64,000 nucleotides of DNA, taken from the NCBI GenBank assembly GCA_944393265.1, contig CALXZO010000003.1, positions 45,411 to 109,410 of the forward strand, in the 5' to 3' direction. Below the pieces are notes generated by a model. It made no database searches, was not told the DNA's origin, and was given only the letters and a program-made list of their open reading frames with translations. This document shows, piece by piece, positions 25,633-35,700 of this stretch. The DNA is from an uncultured Clostridia bacterium (lineage in GTDB: Bacteria > Bacillota > Clostridia > TANB77 > UBA1234). Both the position numbers and the translations under genes were made by a program. Position 1 is the stretch's first letter. Every line of letters begins with the position of its first letter.

Positions 25633-27189
25633 CTATAAAACAAATATATTTTTCTCAATATATCTTCCAAAAATAACTGCTGCTTCAGCCCTTGTTATTG
25701 AATTGTCTGGTCTAAAGGTATAATCTGGATATCCATTTATAATTCCGTTTGCGTACGCTTTTAATATCTCATATCTATGTGTCGACGTCGCTATGTCAGT
25801 AAAGTCTGCGAGCTCATACGTATCATCCAAAAACGGAGCAAGAAGTGCAACTGCTTCTCCCCTTGTTATTGGCTTATTAGCTTCCAAAGCTCCTACGCCA
25901 AATACAGAAACGATGGTATCAAACCCGAGTGCAGAAATATCACTAGGTTCAATTGCTTGATAACATTGCATCAAGTAATCATAATCATCTTTTGCCCAAT
26001 GATTTTCATCAAAGTCTGGATAGTAATAAACTAGTCCATTATCATCTTTTTGTGTATCATAATATCTCAAAAGACGCGCAAGCATACTAATAAACTCTAT
26101 TCTTGATATATTTCGTTCTGGTCCAAATACTTCATTAGAATATCCATTTACTATGTTTTTAGCATACAATTCTTGTATACTATCTGTAGCCCATGTATAT
26201 CCACTAATATCACTAAACTCATTTTGACGCTCAGGCTCCATTTCATTCTTTAAAACAAATGTTTCTGTGTATTGCACCTCAGATACACCTTTTATTTTCC
26301 TATTAGCTTCATCATAATTATAAATTGCAATTGAAATATAATCTGCTTCCTTTCTAACACAAAAAGAATCTAAGTATGGTTTTCTTTCACCATTAACAAC
26401 ATATATTACCGTCGGCTCTACTGGGACCCATCCAAAGTCTTCTAAATATATCTCAGCCCAAACATGATTAATAAGTTCCTTGCCAATCACAGCATCACCG
26501 CTTTGCACATCTGCAATCTTATATCCTTCAATCATTCGACTAGGAATATCAACCGCTCTGCACATTGCAACGTACAATGTAGCAAACTCTTCGCAAACAC
26601 CTCTCATACTCTCTAGCGCCGCTACAGCTCCCTTATTTGCGTACGTTGACGACTCGTCATATGACATATTAACATTAACAAACTCAAATATTGCCTGAGC
26701 TTTTTTATAATCAGTAGATTCGCCTTCTGTTATTTCCTTTGCCTTCGATATAATTTCTGGATTATCTGACTCTATCCTTTCAGCAGGCTGCACATATTTT
26801 TCTGTTTCTTCATTTATGATAGAATTTGTTCTGCTTGGAATCAATTCTTCGTACGAAGACACTGTTGAATCTCTTTTAATAGTTATCTTGAATTTTTGCT
26901 TAGGTCTTAATCCAGAAACATCAAAATAAGCATATATATTTCCAAATTCATCCTCTCTTAGTTCGTCAGGTAACGGAGTTATAATAATTTCATTATCTTC
27001 TTGATACTGAACAAAGTTCGTATTGCCCACAAGAACTTCTACGAAAGCAGAATTAACAGAGTACTTTTTAGTGTTCTCATAAATCATTTCCTTTGTCACT
27101 ATATATTCCTCTTCAACTGCATATACTGTACTAGCCAGCATACCAATCGACATTAATACCAATAAAAAAATCTTTTTCATCTTTTTCAT
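25633..27189 (-). CDS. Secreted transglutaminase-like protein with SLH repeats
   Basis: A 518-residue surface protein. A signal peptide spans about residues 1-25 (ending near STVYA). A transglutaminase-like cysteine protease core lies around residues 190-270: RGVCEEFATLYVAMCRAVDI gives the Cys, INHVWAEIY the His, and PVEPT occupies the usual Asp position, here Glu. Three S-layer homology domains follow from about residue 325, with ITRAEA motifs in the last two. SLH domains bind secondary cell-wall polymer, so the protein is displayed on the wall. It ends nine bases before the HAD gene. Confidence 0.88.
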   Translation of the reverse strand: MKKMKKIFLLVLMSIGMLASTVYAVEEEYIVTKEMIYENTKKYSVNSAFVEVLVGNTNFVQYQEDNEIIITPLPDELREDEFGNIYAYFDVSGLRPKQKFKITIKRDSTVSSYEELIPSRTNSIINEETEKYVQPAERIESDNPEIISKAKEITEGESTDYKKAQAIFEFVNVNMSYDESSTYANKGAVAALESMRGVCEEFATLYVAMCRAVDIPSRMIEGYKIADVQSGDAVIGKELINHVWAEIYLEDFGWVPVEPTVIYVVNGERKPYLDSFCVRKEADYISIAIYNYDEANRKIKGVSEVQYTETFVLKNEMEPERQNEFSDISGYTWATDSIQELYAKNIVNGYSNEVFGPERNISRIEFISMLARLLRYYDTQKDDNGLVYYYPDFDENHWAKDDYDYLMQCYQAIEPSDISALGFDTIVSVFGVGALEANKPITRGEAVALLAPFLDDTYELADFTDIATSTHRYEILKAYANGIINGYPDYTFRPDNSITRAEAAVIFGRYIEKNIFVL

Positions 27190-27375
27190 TCGTTGAACTC
27201 CTTCCAGAAATGTACTAATTATATTTTATCTATAATAATATAGAAAATCAATAAAAAGAAATATTTTTTCTTAAAATAGTATAACAACTTTTCGCTTTAT
27301 AAACTTTAGTAAAAAGTTATAAAATTTTATGATTTTATTGGGATTTATCTATAATTTTTATCAATCATAAATATT

Positions 27376-27432
27376 AAAAAAAACATCTCCAAGAACTAGT
27401 TTATCTAGCGCTCTTTAGAGATGTTTTTTTTG
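27376..27432 (-). terminator. Terminator after the Pro/Thr-rich protein gene
   Basis: AACATCTC and GAGATGTT plus an inner CTAG/CTAG and AAGA/TCTT pairing, with A and T runs on both sides. It lies just after the stop at 27434 in the sense of that gene. Confidence 0.8.
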
Positions 27433-27433
27433 C

Positions 27434-28378
27434 TCATTTGCAATTACAAACGATGATTAGCCTTTCATGTGACCCATACGAAGGACTTATTGTATAGTAA
27501 TATAAGAAGTCCAACATAGCTCGATTCGCTCTTTCATAGTCAGTGACAAGATTGATAGTGTCTTGGAATTTTAAGCAATTTTTCTCGTTATACTTCAACA
27601 CAGGTCTATTACAATTCGGACATATTGAGGAAGTAATAGCATTTTCCAAGATTTCATTTGCATCTAGTCCGCTATACTCCGTCATATTAATCCATCTTGC
27701 AATATTGTTCTCAAATACTCTGCTTAAAACATCAAACAATTCCTTTTGATCAACCCAATCCGTACAAATGAATTCATATAAGTCATATGTTGCCGCTTCC
27801 GTTCGCGCCGGTAAAATATCCGTTCCAACACACATCTTCTCCAATTCAGCTTTCACTTTTTCCAAATTTTCTTCACTAGGAATTGCCGTTGGAGTTATCA
27901 CCTGTGTAGGCGTCGGTGTTGCTGTCACAACCGGAGTAGGCGTTGCAGCAGGCGTCGGTGTTGCTGTCACAACCGGAGTAGGCGTTGCAGTAGGTACTGG
28001 TGTTGCTGTCACAACCGGAGTGGGCGTTGCAGTAGGCGTCGGTGTTATTATCACAATTGGTGCAAGCGTTGCAGTAGGTACTGGTGTTGCTGTTATAACT
28101 GGCACGGGCGTTGCAGTAGGCATCGGTGGCACTGTTGCTGTTGGTGCTGGTGTTACTGTCATGACAAACACTGGGGTCGCCGTTGGCACTTGAGTGACTG
28201 TTGGATATACCGTAATCACCACATTCTCCGTATTAAACGGACTAGCAGTAGGTTGTGCCGACATAACTTTGTTCCGTGCAATGGCTTGCAAAACTCCATG
28301 CACGATGAAAGTTATGCAAACAATTACTACGACCATAAAACCAGTCACCATCAGAATTATCCTATCTCGCCGTTTCAT
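27434..28378 (-). CDS. Membrane-anchored protein with Pro/Thr repeat stalk
   Basis: A 314-residue protein of unknown function. Residues 1-10 are basic, residues 10-33 form a membrane helix, and residues 45-170 are a low-complexity stalk built from TPTP, VVTATP and PVPTA units. The C-terminal 140 residues are globular, with a CPNC pair and a CNC near the end that may bind zinc. The stalk would hold the C-terminal domain outside the membrane. The gene is richer in G and C than its neighbours. No family recognised. Confidence 0.75.
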   Translation of the reverse strand: MKRRDRIILMVTGFMVVVIVCITFIVHGVLQAIARNKVMSAQPTASPFNTENVVITVYPTVTQVPTATPVFVMTVTPAPTATVPPMPTATPVPVITATPVPTATLAPIVIITPTPTATPTPVVTATPVPTATPTPVVTATPTPAATPTPVVTATPTPTQVITPTAIPSEENLEKVKAELEKMCVGTDILPARTEAATYDLYEFICTDWVDQKELFDVLSRVFENNIARWINMTEYSGLDANEILENAITSSICPNCNRPVLKYNEKNCLKFQDTINLVTDYERANRAMLDFLYYYTISPSYGSHERLIIVCNCK

Positions 28379-28487
28379 TTTCCTATCCTCCTTTTAATAG
28401 TTAAAAATGGATTATCTAATCTTCAAACACTTTGTATTATATCACATCTTTACATAAAATTCAATTTTATTCTATATTTCTAGACAT

Positions 28488-28582
28488 TGGTACGGAGTTT
28501 TTGTCTGTACTTTTTAGAAGCAATTTGCCTAGAGCAATAGACTCAACTAGTATAGACAAAAACTCCGTACCAATGTCTAGAA
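28488..28582. repeat. Palindromic element, copy 5 (GGTACGGAG)
   Basis: 95 bp with 34-base arms that pair almost perfectly. Arms carry GGTACGGAGTTTTTGTC and GACAAAAACTCCGTACC. Relative to the GGGGACGGAG copies, both arms carry the matching change. Inverted orientation of the conserved middle (GCCTAGAGCAATAG). Confidence 0.8.
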
Positions 28583-28583
28583 A

Positions 28584-28615
28584 AAAAAGGGACCTTTCAT
28601 AGGCCCCTTCTTCTG
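28584..28615 (-). terminator. Terminator after the SLH protein gene
   Basis: On the minus strand GGGGCC and GGTCCC enclose TATGAAA and are followed by seven T. It lies directly downstream of the SLH gene. Confidence 0.75.
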
Positions 28616-28637
28616 TTTGCTTATTATATTACAAATA

Positions 28638-31130
28638 TTACTCTTCTACTTCTGTTCCATCTTCTTCATTCATTGAGAATGTATGAGCTTCTCTAGTTGC
28701 TTCAATTATATCTGCAAATAAATCATGTCTGTAAGAAACATCATCGAATCCTGATTTAGTCTTTGATGTTACGTCAGCTGGTGCTCTTAGTAGGTAGAAG
28801 TTTACCAATTGTGCTACTTCTGCTCTTGTGATTTCTTCATCCAAATCGATTTCTTCTTCATCCTCAGAAAGCGGAGTCATATTAAGTCTTGCAAGAAGTG
28901 TAACTTCCTCAATTGCCCAATGAGTATAAACTCTTTCTCCATCTACGATATAATATCTTGTAGAATCAGCATAAGCTTTAATGTTATTTTCAATTGGTTT
29001 TATTTCCAATCCAACAATATCTTCTGCTTCTGCATCTTCTTCTACCATGCATGCTAATATTTTCATAAATTCTGCTTTTGTCATCACATTATTTGGTCTG
29101 TATGTACCATCTGTGTAACCACCAATCAAACCTGCTTTTGTAGCGGCTATAATTGCTCTTTGTGCTTCTGGATATGTTTCATCTAGGTCTGAAAATACGT
29201 CCGTAATTCTTGTATTTTCATAATTCAATCCATATATTCTCGCAAGTACCAATGCTCCTTCAGCTCTTGTAATTGTATCATCTGGTCTGAATGTATCTCC
29301 ATTTGCATCTCCATACATATATGGCTCGTGCAACTCATCAATCTCCATATCATACTCTTCTATAATGAAGTTAATTACTGTTGATCTGTCTCTTTCCTTT
29401 GAACCTCTATAAATAGCTGCTGATGGATATACTCTTTCTGAATCGTACTTTGATTTTGAGAAATCTGTGTACTTAACTTTTACCACTAATGTTCCAGCCT
29501 CATCTTCTTGCAATCCTTCTGCAAATATCCATCTCAATATTCTATCATCTTCATCAACTTCGCCGTTGTCATCATCAACAATTTCAAAATCTAGTGGTAA
29601 CTCTAATTCAATTGATACTTCTGAATCTATATCTTTACCAGTTCCGTTTTTATAATCAATATAATATGTAATAGTTTCATCTAAAGCATATATATTTTTA
29701 TTTGCCTTTTCATCTTCTAAAGAGTCATTTCTTAGGTTAATTGCTAACTCATCTAATTCATCATTTTCTTCCATCCATGGCTCTATGTCTAATTCACCAG
29801 TTGATTCTTCCCCTGTAAATTCTAAATTATAAACCTTTGTTCCTGTAGTCGTTCCATCTTTTGCTACTGCCTCAACATATAATTTAAGGGTTGAACCTTC
29901 TCTTTTTTCTGGCACATCAAATGAAACTGAGTCATCATATTCTTGCTCGTAATCATCTGAACCAAATTTATACTTAATGTAATCTACACCTACTCCAGTT
30001 GCTGTTGCTCTTACTACAACCTCTTCTCCACCTTCAACCTCGTATGTTCTACCAGCAACTGCCGTTTTTGAATTTATCTTCACATTTACGGTTATTTCAG
30101 CCGCAGTTTCTGGAATTTCGAATATATATACTTTTTGATCAGATTCCGTACCATCTTCATACTCAGCCTTTACATATAGCTTATGAGTTGTTCCTGGCTC
30201 AAAATCTGTCGGAATTCTTGTTGAGTATGTAGACACACCTGTAGCTTTTTGCCAACTATCATTATCCCATTTAAAGTATATAACTTCTACCATGTCTTCC
30301 GGAGCTGCAACAATTGTTAATGGGTCACTTAAATTTGCTTCTGTTCTAGACCCTTCTTCCAATATTTCTCCATCATATTTAACATTTATAACTCTATCTT
30401 CCTCTTCTTCAACAGGATATACCAAATAGTATTCAATCCAACCTGTTTTTGTAATAACATTTGGCGTTCCATCATCATTAGAAGCCACAGCCTCTATGTA
30501 TAACGTCTTTTTTGTACCAGGAGTCCCAGTTGGAACAGTAATAGTTAAAGTATCACCATTAACATCTGTAATTTCTTCACTATCATAGTAATAACCTATA
30601 AAAGCTATATCCGCCTGTGTTGACTCAGCTGTTACGACTATCTTTTCGCCGCCATTAACTTCGTACTCTTTTCCTTGGTTCATTGTCGTGCCATCTAATT
30701 TAACTGACATTGTTACTTGAGATTCTGATTCTTCTATAATAAACTTGATATCTGTTGATGTACAAAACGTTCCATCAGTGTATCTCACTTTTGTGTAAAG
30801 AAAATGAGATTCGCCAGCCTTAAATTCTGTTGGTATCGCTATTGAAAAATACTTGCTTTGAACTTTTCTCCATGTACCAACCGTACTTCCACCATCCCAT
30901 ATGTAATATACTGATTCAAATGTAGCATCATCTGCGCTTCTAGCATCCAAAGTTATCACTCCATTTGCCTCTGCAGTTACTGTACCTCTGTGTGCTAATT
31001 CCTTGCCACCATACGATACAACAACTTCCCTAGTTTCGCTTGCAGCATTAACTAAAAACATTGGAAACATAGCTGCTGCTAGCATCACTGCACATAATAC
31101 AATAGCTATTCTCTTCTTTAAAATACTCAT
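28638..31130 (-). CDS. Large S-layer protein with Ig-like repeats and SLH domains
   Basis: An 830-residue secreted protein. Residues 1-30 are a signal peptide ending near LVNAAS. Residues about 30-460 form four repeats of roughly 100 residues with the pattern VNVKxxxxxxxxGxxYEVxGGExVVVxA and KLYVEAVxxDGT, which look like Ig or Y_Y_Y-type beta domains. A segment near 470-590 resembles a DUF11/adhesin-like beta domain (YTIDYKN-type). Three SLH domains lie near the C-terminus with FRPDDTITRAEGAL and YRPNNVMTKAEFM. The tail is acidic. It is a probable S-layer or surface structural protein. The ATG at 31130 has TTGGGAGG upstream. Confidence 0.85.
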   Translation of the reverse strand: MSILKKRIAIVLCAVMLAAAMFPMFLVNAASETREVVVSYGGKELAHRGTVTAEANGVITLDARSADDATFESVYYIWDGGSTVGTWRKVQSKYFSIAIPTEFKAGESHFLYTKVRYTDGTFCTSTDIKFIIEESESQVTMSVKLDGTTMNQGKEYEVNGGEKIVVTAESTQADIAFIGYYYDSEEITDVNGDTLTITVPTGTPGTKKTLYIEAVASNDDGTPNVITKTGWIEYYLVYPVEEEEDRVINVKYDGEILEEGSRTEANLSDPLTIVAAPEDMVEVIYFKWDNDSWQKATGVSTYSTRIPTDFEPGTTHKLYVKAEYEDGTESDQKVYIFEIPETAAEITVNVKINSKTAVAGRTYEVEGGEEVVVRATATGVGVDYIKYKFGSDDYEQEYDDSVSFDVPEKREGSTLKLYVEAVAKDGTTTGTKVYNLEFTGEESTGELDIEPWMEENDELDELAINLRNDSLEDEKANKNIYALDETITYYIDYKNGTGKDIDSEVSIELELPLDFEIVDDDNGEVDEDDRILRWIFAEGLQEDEAGTLVVKVKYTDFSKSKYDSERVYPSAAIYRGSKERDRSTVINFIIEEYDMEIDELHEPYMYGDANGDTFRPDDTITRAEGALVLARIYGLNYENTRITDVFSDLDETYPEAQRAIIAATKAGLIGGYTDGTYRPNNVMTKAEFMKILACMVEEDAEAEDIVGLEIKPIENNIKAYADSTRYYIVDGERVYTHWAIEEVTLLARLNMTPLSEDEEEIDLDEEITRAEVAQLVNFYLLRAPADVTSKTKSGFDDVSYRHDLFADIIEATREAHTFSMNEEDGTEVEE

Positions 31131-31267
31131 AATTACAAAACCTCCCAAAATATTTCGTATATATCTCATGCCTCTTATATAGTAACATAATTTCCAAGGA
31201 AATGCAACTATAAAATTGGTTTATTATGTAAAATAATTGTAAATTTTTCATATATTTATTTTTTACA

Positions 31268-31296
31268 ATAAAAAAGCCCCAAGAGGGGCTCCGTTT
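31268..31296 (-). terminator. Terminator after the SASP gene
   Basis: AGCCCC and GGGGCT around a four-base loop followed by T6 on the minus strand. Confidence 0.85.
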
Positions 31297-31310
31297 TGAT
31301 TATTTAAAAC

Positions 31311-31511
31311 CTATTTGCCAGACATTTGGCTTTCAGCTTGATGAATCATCTTTTTAACCATGTTACCACCGATTGTTCCAGCTTGCTTTGAAGTTAAGTC
31401 ACCATTATATCCTTGCTTTAAGTTAACTCCAACCTCACTTGCAACTTCCTGCTTGAACTTATTCATAGCTTCCTTTGCACCTGGTACTTCATAACTATTT
31501 GTTCTTGCCAT
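31311..31511 (-). CDS. Alpha/beta-type small acid-soluble spore protein
   Basis: A 66-residue SASP that coats DNA in dormant spores and protects it from UV and heat. The GPR protease site region, EVASEVGVNLKQGYNGDLTSKQAG, split around residues 22-45, and the following GTIGGNMVKKMI are diagnostic. An SD GGAGGTGA lies upstream. It would be expressed in the forespore by SigG; I see no clear SigG promoter. It shows the lineage retains a sporulation programme. Confidence 0.95.
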   Translation of the reverse strand: MARTNSYEVPGAKEAMNKFKQEVASEVGVNLKQGYNGDLTSKQAGTIGGNMVKKMIHQAESQMSGK

Positions 31512-31654
31512 TATATATTCACCTCCGAATGATGATTACTATTTATAGTTTAAGCACTATACCTTTAAGAACTCAAACTATAATTATCGAAAAGAAGTTT
31601 TCTTTTCAATAATATATTGTGCATAATGACAAGAATTAAACATGTTATTTTTGG

Positions 31655-32182
31655 CTATTCTGGTATAACAATTCCATACGAACCATCAGATCTTTTATAT
31701 AGAACATTTACTTCATTTGTTTCAACGTTTACAAATGCCATAAAAGTATCTTCTTTTCTATCTTCAAGCTTTAATTTTGCATCTTCTAATGTTATTGGTT
31801 TTATCTCGTAACATCTAGTTTTTGTTACTTTTCCAACAATATCATCATCGCTTTTTGTTAAATTAGAATGTTTTTCTTTAGCCGCAACATCTCTATTCCT
31901 ATCTACCCTTTTTTCCTTTTCTTTCCTTAATTGTCTTTCAACTTTATCAATAGCAAGATCTATAGATGCATATAAGTCATCATTTTTTTCCTCTATTCTA
32001 ATGAATTCTCCATTTTGATTAATTTGTATTTCGACTATTTGATCTTCTCTTTCTACAGTACATACTACAGTAATTTCTGTATTCTTCCCTTCAAACTTTT
32101 CTAGTCTTTCAACTCTTTTTTCAATATATTCTCTTATTGCATCAGTAATTTCAATATTTCTTCCTACCATTTTAATGTTCAT
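31655..32182 (-). CDS. hpf: Ribosome hibernation promoting factor, long form
   Basis: A 175-residue long HPF. The N-terminal domain (residues 1-100) matches RaiA/HPF with MNIKMVGRNIEITDAIREYI and binds the small subunit; the C-terminal domain (about 120-175) with VVRTKxxxIKPIT-like sequence (here RCYEIKPITLEDAKLK) dimerises 70S ribosomes into 100S. Length is typical for Firmicutes. It follows a DUF1294 gene by 23 bases. Confidence 0.95.
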   Translation of the reverse strand: MNIKMVGRNIEITDAIREYIEKRVERLEKFEGKNTEITVVCTVEREDQIVEIQINQNGEFIRIEEKNDDLYASIDLAIDKVERQLRKEKEKRVDRNRDVAAKEKHSNLTKSDDDIVGKVTKTRCYEIKPITLEDAKLKLEDRKEDTFMAFVNVETNEVNVLYKRSDGSYGIVIPE

Positions 32183-32205
32183 AAAAAAACCTCCTTTTTT
32201 ACTTT

Positions 32206-32586
32206 CTATGCAACAATATTACTAAAAATTTCAAATGATATCATCGCACAATGAAGCATCATTATCATGGGAACACCAACAGAAAACTTTTTATGCAAAG
32301 TCTTATGTTTATACTTAAACATTGCATAATATTCACCTAAAGCTCCACCGACTATTGCTACCATTAATAACGTCCATTCCTTGATTCTAGTAGCATTTGG
32401 TATTTTCGCATACTCCTTATCTTTTTTCATAAGAACAATTGCTAATAAATTTATTACCACAAAATAAATAATAAGTGCGAAATATGAATTTGCAAAAATT
32501 ACAGAAAATATAAATTCAAATATCGCTAAAATTCCAGCCACAAAGATATCAAAAATGTTATTAATCATATCAATATCTGTCCCCAT
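32206..32586 (-). CDS. DUF1294 membrane protein
   Basis: A 126-residue protein with four hydrophobic segments. The WTLLMVAIVGGALGEYYAMF segment followed by KYKHKTLHKKFSVGVP is the DUF1294 signature. SD GGAGGTG lies eight bases before the ATG. Function is unknown. It probably shares a transcript with hpf. Confidence 0.8.
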   Translation of the reverse strand: MGTDIDMINNIFDIFVAGILAIFEFIFSVIFANSYFALIIYFVVINLLAIVLMKKDKEYAKIPNATRIKEWTLLMVAIVGGALGEYYAMFKYKHKTLHKKFSVGVPMIMMLHCAMISFEIFSNIVA

Positions 32587-32701
32587 AACAAATTCACCTC
32601 CATAATCTTCACACCGTAATTATATCATAAAAAGTATAATATCAAATAGTATTTTTCAATAATTATAAAACTATTTAAATGCTCAATATTTTTTTATAGT
32701 A

Positions 32702-35700
32702 TTAATATGTAAAAAAACTAATTTGACTACTTTCCATCATTCCTTTTAAACATCCTGTTCCCTTTAAAATATCAACAGTTGATTTTCCAATTCCAGCTCT
32801 TAGTTTTAACTCTTCTATAGACATGAAACCTCCATTTTCTTCCCTTGCCTTTTGTATGTTTTCCGCAGCAACGGTTCCTAGTCCAGCAATACTGTTCAGA
32901 GGTGGTCTTATCTTATCTTCCTCAATTAAAAATTTTTTTGCATCTGACTTATATAAATCAATCGGTAAAAAATCAATACCTCTTTCATACATTTCTAGTA
33001 CAATTTCCAATATCGAATACATATTTTTATCCTTCGTGGATGCATTATTTCCTTGCATATCAATTTCTCGCATTTTGTTTATTACTTTCTCTTTTCCATG
33101 TATCATGTACTCACTATCAAATTCATCTGCTCTTATTGAATAATATGCTGCGTAATATGCAAGAGGTATGTGAACTTTAAACCATGCTATTCTAAACGCC
33201 ATAGTTACATATGCGGCTGCATGCGCTTTCGGGAACATATATTTTATTTTTTTACAAGACGCAATATACCAATCAGGCACATTATTTTCTCTCATTAATT
33301 GTTCTTGCTCCTCATTTAATCCTTTACCTTTACGAACGCTCTCCATTATTTTAAAAGAAGGTTTTGCTGGCAAGCCTTTCTTAATTAAATATAACATGAT
33401 GTCATCCCTTGTACAAATTGCTTCCTCCAATTTTATTGTTCCTTCATTAATCAACGTTTGAGCATTGTTAAGCCAAACATCTGTGCCATGAGATAATCCA
33501 GAAATTCTAAGTAACTCCTCAAACTTTGTTGGCTTAGTGTCTACTAGCATTCCTCTAACAAATTTTGTGCCGAATTCTGGGACTCCATATGTTCCAACTT
33601 CAGAATGAATTTGCTCAGGCGTAACTCCAAGTGCCATAGTTGAAGAGAAAATAGACATTGTTTCTTTATCATCTAGAGGTATTTTTTGTGGGTCTACTCC
33701 TGTTATATCTTGTAGCATTCTAATCATAGTAGGATCATCATGACCTAATATATCAAGTTTTAATAGATTTTGGTCTATTGAGTGATAATCAAAATGAGTT
33801 GTAACTATATCTGTGTCGGGATCATCTGCTGGGTGCTGAACAGGGCAAAATTCATATATTTCATTTCCTTTAGGAACAACTATGATTCCTCCCGGATGCT
33901 GTCCTGTAGTTCTTTTAACACCAGTACATCCAGCGGCTAATCTTATTACCTCTGCATTATTTACAGGAATATGTCTCTCTTCAAAATATTTTTTTACATA
34001 TCCATACGCTGTTTTTTCGGCTATAGTACCTATTGTTCCAGCCTTAAAAGTAGTGCCCTTTCCAAAAATAACTTCAGTGTATCTATGTGCCTTTGCTTGA
34101 TATTCACCAGAAAAATTCAAGTCAATATCGGGCTCTTTGTCACCATCAAAGCCTAAGAACGTTTCAAAAGGTATGTCCATACCATCTTTGTCCAACTTAG
34201 TCCCACATTTAGGGCAATCTTTATCAGGTAAGTCAAAACCATTCTTTACTCCATAATCTGTAAAATCAGAATACTTACAATTAGGGCATCTATAATGTGG
34301 AGCTAATGAATTAACTTCCGTAATTCCGGTCATGTTAGCAACAAATGAAGAACCAACTGATCCTCTTGAACCAACCAAGTAACCATCATCATTTGACTTT
34401 TTAACAAGCTTTTGAGCAATTATATACATAACTGAAAACCCATTTTTTATAATCGAATCCAGCTCTTTATCTACACGTGCTTGCACAATCTCTGGAAGCG
34501 GATCTCCATAAAGCTCAATTGCTCTTTCCAGTGTAATATCTCTTATCATTTGTTCGCAACCTTCAATATGAGGCGTGGCTTTGTAATCAGCTATTGGGCT
34601 AATTTTTTCACACATATCTGCTATATAATTCGTATTAGTTATGACTACTTCATAAGCCCTCTCTTTCCCTAAATATTCAAATTCCTTAAGCATCTCTTCG
34701 GTTGTCCTCAAATACAGCGGTGCTTGCTCGTCTGCATCTTCATAGCCCTGACCTGCTTGTAAAATTCTTCTATATACTTCATCCTCAGGATTCATAAAAT
34801 GAACATCACAAGTTGCTACCACTTTTTTATTCAACTTATCACCCAATTCAACAATTTTTTTATTTATATCTTCTAATGCTTTTACATCCTTTACAGTTCC
34901 ATTTTTAACCATAAACATGTTATTTCCCAATGGTTGAATTTCCAAATAATCGTAAAAGTCGGCTATTTGCTCAATATCATCCTCTGATTTTCCTTCAAGA
35001 ATTGCCCTGTACAATTCTCCTTGCTCACAAGCGCTTCCTATTATTAGCCCCTCAGAGTACTTAGAATATAAGCTTTTCAATATTCTTGGCTTTTTATAAA
35101 AATAATTCAAATGCGAAAAAGATATTAGCTTATATAAATTTTTTAACCCTACCTTATTTTTTGCAAGAATAACAGCATGATATACTGGAAGCGTCCTAAA
35201 ATTAACATCTTCAGAAAGCTTGCTATCAATTTGAGAAAGGTTATTAATTTCTTTTTCTTTTAAATGTTGTAACATAACCTTAAAAACTTCAACTAGGGTT
35301 TCAACATCTGCTAATGCTCTATGTGCTACATCTACTTTTATACCTAGTTTTTCTGCAATAATACCCAACTTATACTTCTTAAAATCAGGAAAAAGTTCTT
35401 TCGCTAGTGCTAATGTATCAATATATGTATTATTAAATTCAAGTCCCAAAATATCTGCGTTATATTTTATAAAGCCAATGTCAAAAGTGGCATTATGTGC
35501 GACTAAAACATTATCTCCAATAAATTCCAAAACTTTAGGTAAAACCTTGTCAATCGTTTCCGCATCTCTAACCATTTCATCTGTTATATTAGTAACCTCA
35601 ACAACCTTAGGTGGAATTGACTTTTCAGGATTAACAAAGCATTCAAAGGTATCTATTAGCTTACCATCTTTTATTTTCATAATACCAAATTCTGTAATCT

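Noticed and set aside
27768..28193. A 141-codon plus-strand ORF of GVGVAVTTGVG repeats
   Set aside because: It is the antisense reading of the Pro/Thr stalk of the minus-strand gene and has no ribosome site.
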